A DNA stretch of 64,000 nucleotides from Maricaulis sp. GTDB lineage: Bacteria > Pseudomonadota > Alphaproteobacteria > Caulobacterales > Maricaulaceae. The notes beneath the pieces were generated by a model. It was not told the origin of the DNA. It searched no databases and saw only the letters and a program-made list of their open reading frames with translations. The stretch's first letter is position 1. Every line of letters begins with the position of its first letter. Made by a program: the position numbers and the translations under genes. The stretch lies in NCBI RefSeq assembly GCF_017643475.1, contig NZ_JAEPNI010000002.1, forward strand, positions 372,001-436,000. Direction: 5' to 3'. Positions 9,669 to 16,194 of the stretch are shown one piece after another.

Positions 9669-11027
9669 ATGTCCCAGACCCAGCCCGCCGCCGGTTTCGA
9701 GCTTGATCTTGCTGCCATCCAGTCGCGGATCGAGGCGGCAATCGACTGGGCCCGCGCCGAGGCGCTGAGCGTCGATTTCGGGCTCCAGCTTGTGCTGGTC
9801 GGGGCCGCGATGCTGCTGGCCTTTGCAACCAAGCGTCAGACTACAGCGGTTTTTGCGCGTATCTTCCACATTGACGCTCTGCAGCGTTTCAAGCGCCAGG
9901 CCGTGCGTTTCATCCAGCCCATCGCCGGGCCGGCCATGGCGTGGATCCTGTTGTCAGCCGCGCTTGCCGTGCTCGACAGCACGACCGGCTTCGACGTCTA
10001 TCTCCTGCGATCCGCAAGCAATCTCATGGGCGCCTGGGCGGCGATCCGCCTGCTCTCCAGCTTCATCTCAGAGCCTTTCTGGTCACGCACGGTCGCGCTG
10101 ATCGCCTGGACACTCGCGGCGCTGAACATTCTGGGCTGGCTGGACCCGACAGCTTTGTTCCTGGACGGGCTGGGCTTCTCCCTTGGGGCGGACACAGAGG
10201 GCAATGACCGGCGCATTTCTGCCCTCACCGTCATCCGGGCCGCGATCGTGCTGGCGGTGTTCTACTGGGTGGCGAGCTTTCTCTCCCGCCTGCTGTCAAC
10301 GCGTGTCGAGCACCTGCCCAGCCTCAACCCATCGGCGCGCATCCTGATCACCAAGGCGGCCCAGATCGTCCTGATGGCCACAGCAGGCCTGATGGCCCTG
10401 TCTGCGCTGGGTATCAATCTCTCTGCCCTGGCGATCTTTGGTGGCGCCATTGGTCTGGGCATCGGTTTTGGCCTGCAGAAGATTTTCTCCAACCTCGTTT
10501 CCGGCGTGATCCTTCTGCTCGACCGCTCGATCAAGCCGGGCGATGTGGTCACGGTGGATGAGACCTATGGCAAGGTCTCGACCCTGGGCATGCGCTTTGC
10601 CTCGGTAAAGACACGCGACGGGCACGAACACCTGATCCCGAACGAGGAATTTATCACCTCGAAAGTCATCAACTGGTCCTATTCCGACCCGTCTGTCCGC
10701 ATCAAGCGAACCATTGGTATCAGTTACAACAGCGATGTTCGCCTCGCCCGGGAGCTTGTGGTCAAGGCTGCAGAAAGCGTCGCACGTGTCGCGGCGTCGC
10801 CCGCCACTCGCTGCCACCTGATCGGTTTCGGTGACAACAGCGTAGACCTGCAGATCCGCTTCTGGATCCGCGATCCGGAGAACGGCGTCTATAACGTCAC
10901 ATCCGAAGTCCTGCTGGCGATCTGGGATACCTTCCAGGAACACGGTATCGAATTCCCCTTCCCACAGCGCGATGTTCATCTGGTTGGCAGCGATACGATC
11001 AAGGTGGAAATAGCCAACCCAGATTAA
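9669..11027 (+). CDS. MscS-family mechanosensitive channel
   Basis: Small-conductance mechanosensitive channel family, 452 residues, inner membrane. Four to five hydrophobic segments precede the pore helix region GGAIGLGIGFGLQKIFSNLVSG (about residues 258-279). The cytoplasmic beta domain follows (LLLDRSIKPGDVV; MRFASVKTRDGHEHLIPNEEFI). The extra N-terminal TM segments make it larger than E. coli MscS. RBS AACAGGAG precedes the ATG. It lies 59 bp downstream of the MoxR operon and could be read through from it. A 23-bp inverted repeat covers its stop codon. Confidence 0.92.
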   Translation: MSQTQPAAGFELDLAAIQSRIEAAIDWARAEALSVDFGLQLVLVGAAMLLAFATKRQTTAVFARIFHIDALQRFKRQAVRFIQPIAGPAMAWILLSAALAVLDSTTGFDVYLLRSASNLMGAWAAIRLLSSFISEPFWSRTVALIAWTLAALNILGWLDPTALFLDGLGFSLGADTEGNDRRISALTVIRAAIVLAVFYWVASFLSRLLSTRVEHLPSLNPSARILITKAAQIVLMATAGLMALSALGINLSALAIFGGAIGLGIGFGLQKIFSNLVSGVILLLDRSIKPGDVVTVDETYGKVSTLGMRFASVKTRDGHEHLIPNEEFITSKVINWSYSDPSVRIKRTIGISYNSDVRLARELVVKAAESVARVAASPATRCHLIGFGDNSVDLQIRFWIRDPENGVYNVTSEVLLAIWDTFQEHGIEFPFPQRDVHLVGSDTIKVEIANPD

Positions 11028-11045
11028 TTCCCATCTGGAATTAAT
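11023..11045. promoter_or_regulatory. 9-5-9 perfect inverted repeat upstream of pirin
   Basis: ATTAATTCC and GGAATTAAT flank CATCT. The repeat covers the TAA stop of the MscS gene and ends about 80 bp before the pirin ATG. A third GATTAATCCC copy follows near 11060. It has no T tract and is AT-rich, so an operator for the pirin gene is more likely than a terminator. Confidence 0.45.
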
Positions 11046-11125
11046 GACAATCCAGCAGGCCGATTAATCCCGCGCCTGCCACTCCCTACATTGCCCTCAA
11101 CACAGCAATACAAGGGAGCCAAAAA

Positions 11126-11824
11126 ATGATTGAGAAACGCTCTTTCGACAGCCTCGGCCATTTCCAGAATGGCTGGCTGAATGCCAAACACCATTTCTCC
11201 TTCGGGGGATATTTCGACAAGGCCCGCCTGGGTTGGGGCGCGCTGCGCGTGTGGAATGATGACGAAATCCAGCCGGGCGAGGGTTTCGCGCCCCACCCGC
11301 ACCGCGACATGGAAATCATCACCTATGTCCGCAATGGGGCTATCACTCACCGCGACAATCTGGGCAATGAAGGCCGGACGGAAGCAGGCGATGTCCAGGT
11401 GATGTCGGCCGGGTCCGGAATCATGCACTCCGAATTCAACCGCGAGGACGAGCTGACACGGATCTTCCAGATCTGGATCGTGCCGGAAACCGAGGGCGGA
11501 GAGCCACGCTGGGATGCGATGGAGTTCCCCAAGGCCGACCGAGCCGGTGATTTCATCGTCCTTGCGTCGGGCAATCCCGAGCGCGATGGGGGACTGATGA
11601 TCCGCCAGGACGCCAGGGTCCTGGGCGCCACCCTGACAAGGGGTCAAAGCGTTCGCCACCCCCTGCCCCAGAACCGCCAGGCCTATCTGGTTCTGGCCGA
11701 GGGCAAGGCCAAAGTCGGTAATGTCGAGCTGGATGCGCGCGACGGCGCCGCCATCCGTGATATCGGCGAGATCACCATCACCGCCCTGGAAGATACGGAA
11801 ATCGTCCTGGTTGAGACAAACTAG
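11126..11824 (+). CDS. pirin family protein (YhaK-like)
   Basis: A bicupin of the pirin/YhaK family, 232 residues, soluble. The metal-binding cupin motif is HPHRDMEIITYV (about residues 57-68) with a further His in ITHRDN. AGSGIMHSEFN is the second pirin motif (about 97-107). Characterised relatives include quercetinases and redox-sensing proteins; the substrate here cannot be inferred. RBS CAAGGGAG lies 7 nt before the ATG. It is a monocistronic-looking gene behind the 23-bp inverted repeat. Confidence 0.92.
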   Translation: MIEKRSFDSLGHFQNGWLNAKHHFSFGGYFDKARLGWGALRVWNDDEIQPGEGFAPHPHRDMEIITYVRNGAITHRDNLGNEGRTEAGDVQVMSAGSGIMHSEFNREDELTRIFQIWIVPETEGGEPRWDAMEFPKADRAGDFIVLASGNPERDGGLMIRQDARVLGATLTRGQSVRHPLPQNRQAYLVLAEGKAKVGNVELDARDGAAIRDIGEITITALEDTEIVLVETN

Positions 11825-11892
11825 TCAGCCGGTTTCACACTTCTGAAACGCCTATCGGCGAAGTCTGCGCAATAGAACTCCTGGAGATCATC

Positions 11893-12093
11893 ATGCGCCG
11901 GCTTCGCCTCTTTCTTCTGACCCTGTTGATTGCACCCTCGCTGAGCGGTTGCCTGGCTATCGGCGCTGCAGCCCTGGTCACCGATGTCGCGGTTGGAACC
12001 GCCGGCACAGTTGTCGGTACGGCTGGAAAGGTCGGCGGTGCGGCGGTCGGCGCTGTCCTTCCGGGCGGCAATGATGACGAGGATGAGGACTAG
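11893..12093 (+). CDS. small Gly/Ala/Val-rich lipoprotein
   Basis: A 66-residue protein with a lipoprotein signal: basic MRRLR, hydrophobic stretch, then the lipobox LSGC with Cys at about residue 20. The mature part is Gly/Ala/Val-rich with a repeating VGTAG/VGGA pattern and ends in an acidic DDEDED tail. RBS CTGGAG lies upstream. It resembles small alphaproteobacterial lipoproteins of unknown function. Confidence 0.7.
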   Translation: MRRLRLFLLTLLIAPSLSGCLAIGAAALVTDVAVGTAGTVVGTAGKVGGAAVGAVLPGGNDDEDED

Positions 12094-12209
12094 ACCCTCG
12101 CTCGCTCGAAATCCTTGCGAAAAGCCCGAGTGTAACGTGACAGGCCGGCGTAACCTCTGTTAGCCTTCCCCACGAGGGACGCGGGCTATCAGCGTAAGGA
12201 GATACCCCC

Positions 12210-12716
12210 ATGATGCGCACTATGACTGCCGTACTGGCAGGATCACTGATGATTTCGGGCGCGGCACTGGCCGACGAACCGGTCACCATCGCTCCGATTT
12301 CCTTTGGCGAGGAATTGATGGAGAAGGCGGACGAGTATGGCGAACGCGAGTTCGGCCGTCTGGCTCGCTATTTGGAGCGTCAGCTTGAGAACCGCCTGGA
12401 AGGCCTGGAAATGGCTGATGGGACAGTTCTGCAAGTGACGATCGTGGATGCCGATCCGAACCGCCCGACGATGGAACAGATGCGGGACACGCCTGGCCTG
12501 TCGATGGCCAGCATCAGCTTGGGTGGGGCCGAGCTTGAAGCAGTCCTCGTCAGCGCCGATGGAGACGTGCTCGAACGGTTCGAGTATTCGCGCCGCTCGC
12601 ACAATATCCGTGACGTGATCGGGGCGTCGACATGGAGCGATGCACGCCGCACCATGCAGGGCTTTGCCCGACAGATCGGTGAGACGGTCGCAGAACGCTC
12701 AGGCGCAGACAGCTAG
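12210..12716 (+). CDS. exported protein of unknown function (DUF3016-like)
   Basis: A 168-residue protein with a signal peptide (MMRTMTAVLAGSLMISGAALA, cleavage before DEPV). The mature part has a VTIAPISFGEE opening, a DGTVLQVTIVDADPN segment and a C-terminal ...STWSDARRTMQGFARQIGETV stretch. This layout is reminiscent of DUF3016 but I am not sure of the family. A strong RBS (AAGGAGAT) precedes the ATG. It is followed by a strong terminator, so it is a single-gene transcription unit. Confidence 0.75.
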   Translation: MMRTMTAVLAGSLMISGAALADEPVTIAPISFGEELMEKADEYGEREFGRLARYLERQLENRLEGLEMADGTVLQVTIVDADPNRPTMEQMRDTPGLSMASISLGGAELEAVLVSADGDVLERFEYSRRSHNIRDVIGASTWSDARRTMQGFARQIGETVAERSGADS

Positions 12717-12740
12717 ATCGTCGAAAGCTTGCAATCACGG

Positions 12741-12769
12741 AAGGGCCGGTTTTCCGGCCCTTCTTTTTT
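12741..12769 (+). terminator. Rho-independent terminator
   Basis: AAGGGCCGG and CCGGCCCTT form a 9-bp perfect stem with a TTTT loop, followed by CTTTTTT. It ends the rightward exported-protein gene and stands just before the convergent queE stop. Confidence 0.92.
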
Positions 12770-12792
12770 GCGCGCTTGTAAGGTCGTCGGGC

Positions 12793-13425
12793 TCAGGGCG
12801 CGCCGATCCATTTATGGGTTTGCAGGCTGAGTGACCATTTGGGGTGTTCCAGACAGTATTCGAACGCTGCCTGGGCATTGCCCATCATGTCATCACCATC
12901 CATGGGCTGAAGCAGGAAACGCTCGAACTGCCAGTCCTCGAACTGAGACGGATCCAGCTCCGGTTGAGGGAAGACAAGTTTGAGCTCGCTGCCGCTGCGC
13001 TGGACGACGGTGGAATTACCCTTTGGCGAAATTGTCAGCCAGTCGATTCCGGCGGGCGCTGTGATCGTGCCATTGCTCTCTACGGCGATCTCGAAACCGG
13101 CCGCATGGATTGCATCGATCAATGGCAGATCGAGCTGCAACAGCGGCTCACCACCTGTAAACACAACCAGCGGATTGCCACCGCCAGGCCAGTGTCCTCG
13201 TGCCGCTTCGGCCAAGGCTTTCGGCGTCGTGAACTTGCCGCCGCCGGGACCATCTGTGCCGATAAAGTCAGTGTCGCAGAAATTGCAAACCGCCTCAGCG
13301 CGGTCTCGTTCCAGACCGTTCCACAGATTACAGCCGGCGAAGCGGATAAACACCGCTGGGCGTCCGGTTTGGCCGCCCTCGCCCTGCACGGTCAGGAACA
13401 TTTCCTTGACGGAATACGTCGTCAT
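12793..13425 (-). CDS. queE: 7-carboxy-7-deazaguanine synthase
   Basis: A radical SAM enzyme that makes 7-carboxy-7-deazaguanine in queuosine/preQ0 synthesis. The 210-residue protein shows the QueE-type cluster motif C-x14-C-x2-C (Cys of GCNLW, then CNFC, about residues 31-49) instead of the common Cx3Cx2[13 protein letters not shown] (about 88-99) is the SAM-binding GGEP motif, and VESNG follows. It overlaps queC by 4 bp, forming a queC-queE unit. queD and queF are not in the window. Confidence 0.95.
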   Translation of the reverse strand: MTTYSVKEMFLTVQGEGGQTGRPAVFIRFAGCNLWNGLERDRAEAVCNFCDTDFIGTDGPGGGKFTTPKALAEAARGHWPGGGNPLVVFTGGEPLLQLDLPLIDAIHAAGFEIAVESNGTITAPAGIDWLTISPKGNSTVVQRSGSELKLVFPQPELDPSQFEDWQFERFLLQPMDGDDMMGNAQAAFEYCLEHPKWSLSLQTHKWIGAP

Positions 13426-14141
13426 GCCGCCCCCTTTTCGCGCCAGGCCTGCCAGCCCTTTTCGCGCAGTTCACACGCCGGGCAGGCACCGCAGCCATAT
13501 CCCCAGTCATGCAATCGAGACCGGTCGCCCGTGTAACAGGTGTGAGTGCGCGAGCGGATCAGTTCGACCAGGGCATCGCCGCCCAGTTCATACGCCAGCG
13601 CCCAGGTTTCCCCCTTGTCCAGGAACATCAGCGGCGTTACGATCTCGATCGTCTCGTCCAGCCCCAGCGAAATGGCGTTCTGCAGGGCGCTCAGCGTGTC
13701 CTGGCGGCAATCGGGATAACCGGAATAATCCGTCTCGCACATGCCGCCGACCATGGTGCCGTGACCACGGCGATATGCGAGCGCCGACGCAATGGTCAGG
13801 AAAACAAGATTGCGGCCCGGTACAAAGGTCGAGGGCAGACCGTTTTCCTGCATCTCGATTGCACGGTCAGCCGTCAACGCGCTCTCGGCCAGGGCGCCAT
13901 AACCGGCTATATCCACCGTATGGTCCTCGCCCAATCTCGCTTTCCACGCCGCAGACTGCTGCGCCATTGCCGCGCGGACATCCAGACGCGCCTGCATCTC
14001 CACATCATGGCGCTGGCCATAGTAGAAGCCGAGCGTCTCAACATGATCAAAACGTTCCAGGGCCCAGGCCAGGCAGGTCGCTGAATCCTGCCCGCCGGAG
14101 AACAGGACCAGTGCCGATTTGTCTTGCGTCTTTTCAGTCAT
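13422..14141 (-). CDS. queC: 7-cyano-7-deazaguanine synthase
   Basis: An ATP-dependent ligase that converts 7-carboxy-7-deazaguanine to preQ0. The PP-loop [12 protein letters not shown] lies at about residues 15-26. The C-terminal zinc site is visible as CYTGDR... and [10 protein letters not shown] (about 194-226), giving the expected four Cys. Its 239-residue length is typical. It is translationally coupled to queE (ATGA overlap) and divergent from cutA, with only 35 bp between starts, so the two promoters must overlap. Confidence 0.96.
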   Translation of the reverse strand: MTEKTQDKSALVLFSGGQDSATCLAWALERFDHVETLGFYYGQRHDVEMQARLDVRAAMAQQSAAWKARLGEDHTVDIAGYGALAESALTADRAIEMQENGLPSTFVPGRNLVFLTIASALAYRRGHGTMVGGMCETDYSGYPDCRQDTLSALQNAISLGLDETIEIVTPLMFLDKGETWALAYELGGDALVELIRSRTHTCYTGDRSRLHDWGYGCGACPACELREKGWQAWREKGAA

Positions 14142-14176
14142 CAGCCGGTATATAAAGGCCCGCAGCGGAGATAGCC

Positions 14177-14515
14177 ATGAGCGTTGAACATCACTGGATC
14201 TATACCACCTGGCCGGATCTGGAAGCAGCCCGTTCCGCCGCGCGGCATCTGGTCGATGAACGCCTGTGCGGCTGTGCCAATATCCTGCCAGGCGTGGAAT
14301 CCTTCTATCACTGGGAGGGCACTGTCCAGAACGATACCGAGATCGTGGTCATCCTGAAAGCACCGGCGGGCAATGCCACGGCGCTGAACCAACGCATCGC
14401 CGAACTCCACCCCTACACGACGCCGTGCATCATTGCCCTGCCCGTGATCAGCGATGCCAGTGCCCCCGGATTCCTGGCCTGGCTGACGGAACAGGCCTCA
14501 CCACGCGACGGATAA
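14177..14515 (+). CDS. cutA: CutA1-type divalent cation tolerance protein
   Basis: A small trimeric CutA1 family protein of 112 residues. Family segments seen are [35 protein letters not shown] (residues about 11-45), [10 protein letters not shown], and [14 protein letters not shown]. The conserved Cys of CxCxN is present. The family is linked to copper tolerance in E. coli, though the molecular role is not settled. No metal-handling gene is adjacent. Confidence 0.93.
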   Translation: MSVEHHWIYTTWPDLEAARSAARHLVDERLCGCANILPGVESFYHWEGTVQNDTEIVVILKAPAGNATALNQRIAELHPYTTPCIIALPVISDASAPGFLAWLTEQASPRDG

Positions 14516-14567
14516 TCCCGCGCCATGCGTTGAAGGCAAGCGTGGGACCCTAGATGGAGACGCTGCC

Positions 14568-14879
14568 ATGATTGGACGCATTATTGCTGTAAGTATTCTC
14601 GTTGCCGGCATCAGCACCCCGGCCTTTGCCCATCCGCATGCCTCGGCCCGCCTGGTCAGGGATTGTGCGGAGGATGTGAGGGATCGGCGCGAGGACACGC
14701 TCGACCGGCTGGAAGATATCGCTGACCGCCGGGAGGATCGCCGCGATGCACGGCGCTTCACGGGGCTTGGGGATTTGCTGGAGGATGTCGCGGATCGCGC
14801 TGAAGATCGCCGCGATCGCCGCGAGGACCGGCGTGACCGCCGCGAAGACCGCCGCGACGCGCGGTTCGGCTGTTACTAG
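14568..14879 (+). CDS. exported DRRED-repeat protein
   Basis: A 103-residue protein with a signal peptide (MIGRIIAVSILVAGISTPAFA, then HPHAS). The mature chain is built almost wholly from Asp, Glu and Arg in repeats of the form DRRED/DRRD, for example EDVRDRREDTLDRLED and the C-terminal EDRRDRREDRRDRREDRRD. Charges alternate in short blocks, which suggests a single charged alpha helix rather than a globular fold. One Cys precedes the helix (RDCAED) and one is next to last (FGCY). RBS GATGGAG. Regular codon use along the frame argues for real coding. I recognise no function. Confidence 0.75.
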   Translation: MIGRIIAVSILVAGISTPAFAHPHASARLVRDCAEDVRDRREDTLDRLEDIADRREDRRDARRFTGLGDLLEDVADRAEDRRDRREDRRDRREDRRDARFGCY

Positions 14880-14893
14880 ATGAGTGTCCGGAT

Positions 14894-14919
14894 TAGGCGC
14901 ACCGCAACGGGTGCGCCTA
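14894..14919. terminator. 10-bp stem hairpin between convergent genes
   Basis: TAGGCGCACC and GGTGCGCCTA form a perfect stem around GCAACG. It follows the DRRED-repeat gene and contains the TAG stop of the convergent small membrane gene. The T tract is poor, so it may act as a weak or bidirectional terminator. Confidence 0.6.
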
Positions 14920-15177
14920 GTCCTCTCGCCCATCGACTTTCTTGAAAACCTCGTGAGCGGCCTCGTCATAACCGTCGCGCCGGGAAATGATCAGGATCGC
15001 CGCCAGGCCTCCACCGACAACAACCGACAGGAATGTACCCAGGCCGAGCGCGATCCAGCCATGCCGGCTCATGGTCATTTCCGGCAAAAGACCTACGCCA
15101 GCCACTAGATAGGCAACTCCCATCAGGATGGCGATGACCAGGGCAATCAGTGAGAGAATGCTTGCCTTGCTTTTCAT
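14917..15177 (-). CDS. small two-TM membrane protein
   Basis: An 86-residue protein with two clear membrane segments (about residues 8-32 and 45-66) and a short charged C-terminal tail (RRDGYDEAAHEVFKK). The start at 15177 has RBS GGAGATATTC; an in-frame extension to 15261 would overlap the upstream mini-gene and is not favoured. It is the last gene of a leftward cluster of tiny membrane genes that diverges from an NsrR-like regulator. I do not recognise a family. It may be an accessory of a respiratory or NO-related membrane complex, by context only. Confidence 0.65.
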   Translation of the reverse strand: MKSKASILSLIALVIAILMGVAYLVAGVGLLPEMTMSRHGWIALGLGTFLSVVVGGGLAAILIISRRDGYDEAAHEVFKKVDGRED

Positions 15178-15191
15178 GAATATCTCCGCGC

Positions 15192-15299
15192 CTAGAGGGT
15201 GACTGCCAAAACCGCCCATATATACAGCGGGGCCGGAACCGCAATGGCGACAAAGAGCCACGGGGCCAGCGGTAAATAGCGTTCGAATTCGTTTTTCAT
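15192..15299 (-). CDS. 35-residue single-TM mini-protein
   Basis: Reads MKNEFERYLPLAPWLFVAIA and continues to ...AVLAVTL: a charged N-terminus followed by one hydrophobic helix with several prolines. The ATG lies 1 nt after the TGA of the preceding frame, and the stop is 14 nt before the next gene, so it is packed as an operon member. A longer frame to 15467 exists, but its upstream part is Arg/Trp-rich shadow sequence. Evidence is context and the clean TM helix only. Confidence 0.45.
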   Translation of the reverse strand: MKNEFERYLPLAPWLFVAIAVPAPLYIWAVLAVTL

Positions 15300-15300
15300 C

Positions 15301-15534
15301 TCAGATCCCGTTGAAGACAGCCAACGCCAGAAGCGCCAGGAAAAGCGTACCCAACCCGATCGGAAAGGCCGCGCGGGCAGCCCGAATGATTTCGGTTTCC
15401 ATACGGTCAGCCGGCGTGTGCCCGGCCCGGGCCGCGAAACGGAAATTCTCCCGTCACAGGCTCGCATAGGCGAAAAACCAGAACAGCGTGAACCCGCCCG
15501 CGAACAGCCTGACTATCGTCATCAGGATTTGCAT
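15301..15534 (-). pseudogene. two-TM mini-protein frame with one in-frame TGA
   Basis: From ATG 15534 (RBS GGGGGTGGAT) the frame encodes a 26-residue TM peptide ending FWFFAYASL, then TGA at 15456-15454. The same frame continues with no further stop as RENFRFAARAGHTPADR, then METEIIRAARAAFPIGLGTL and on to ...LALAVFNGI, ending at 15301. A TGG-to-TGA change would explain a broken 77-residue two-helix protein. Alternatively these are two separate mini-genes (15534-15454, 26 aa; 15402-15301, 33 aa), but the second ATG has no good RBS. It is the first gene of the leftward cluster opposite the NsrR-like regulator. Confidence 0.42.
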
Positions 15535-15547
15535 ATCCACCCCCATA

Positions 15548-15596
15548 ACTAATATTCTAATTACCGGTTTCAAATGTCGCGTGCAATACTAATATT
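15548..15596. promoter_or_regulatory. ACTAATATT direct repeats in the NsrR-like divergent promoter
   Basis: Two exact copies of ACTAATATT (15548-15556 and 15588-15596) lie 40 bp apart, about four helical turns, in an AT-rich gap between the mini-membrane genes and the Rrf2 regulator. The right copy runs into ATATGCATCTT (15599-15609), which resembles one half of the NsrR consensus (AAATGCATnTT). A plausible layout is one site per divergent promoter, allowing autoregulation. Confidence 0.5.
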
Positions 15597-15622
15597 TCAT
15601 ATGCATCTTTAATGAGCTGACC

Positions 15623-16063
15623 ATGCGACTGACCCTGCACACCGACTATGCCCTGCGATTACTGATGATGCTGGCAGCCCGCCCTGGCGCGCGCGTCACG
15701 GTTCCCGACATGGCCGAACGAAACCGGATTTCCCGCAATCACCTGATGAAGGTCGCCCAGGCGCTGGTGAAGGCTGGCTATGTCAGGTCTATCCGGGGCA
15801 AGGGCGGTGGCCTGGAACTCGCCAGAGAGCCCAGCGAGATTTCCCTGGGCGAAGTCGTGCGCGAGATCGAGCCCGATTTCTCGTTTGCCGAATGCCATCC
15901 ACCACGCACAAGCAATTGCTGCCTGCTCCCGGTTTGCGGCCTCAACGGAATACTCAGCGAAGCCGGTCGGGCCTTCCAGGCCGTCCTGGACCAGTACACG
16001 CTGGTCGATCTCTTGCTGGATCCGGCTCGGGCGCGAGATATCATCGCCCTGCCCGCGGAATAG
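15623..16063 (+). CDS. Rrf2-family regulator, NsrR-like
   Basis: A 146-residue Rrf2 protein: winged HTH at residues 1-60 (MRLTLHTDYALRLLMMLA; NRISRNHLMKVAQALVKAGY; RGKGGGLELAREP). The Fe-S ligand region at about 92-107 is ECHPPRTSNCCLLPVCGL, giving C-x7-C-x5-C, the spacing of NsrR nitric-oxide sensors rather than IscR. NsrR proteins repress NO-detoxification genes when their cluster is intact. No norB, hmp or nnrS is in the window. The divergent neighbours are tiny membrane-protein genes. The RBS is weak (GAGCTG). Confidence 0.88.
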   Translation: MRLTLHTDYALRLLMMLAARPGARVTVPDMAERNRISRNHLMKVAQALVKAGYVRSIRGKGGGLELAREPSEISLGEVVREIEPDFSFAECHPPRTSNCCLLPVCGLNGILSEAGRAFQAVLDQYTLVDLLLDPARARDIIALPAE

Positions 16064-16194
16064 AATTCAGGGCTTCCTTCACTGAAAGCACAGGCGGCCG
16101 CACCAAAATGCTGCAGCGCACAAGTTAACGCTAGCACTCGCCAACCATCTTTGGCACGCTATGCTCCAGCACAAGGCCGGGAGGGCACGGATCG

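Noticed and set aside
14142-14176. preQ1 riboswitch before queC
   Set aside because: The gap between the queC and cutA starts is only 35 bp, too short for an aptamer.
16150-16170. TTGGCACGCTATGC upstream of the PEP carboxylase homologue as a sigma-54 promoter
   Set aside because: GG to GC spacing is 8 instead of 10 bp and the -12 element is poor.
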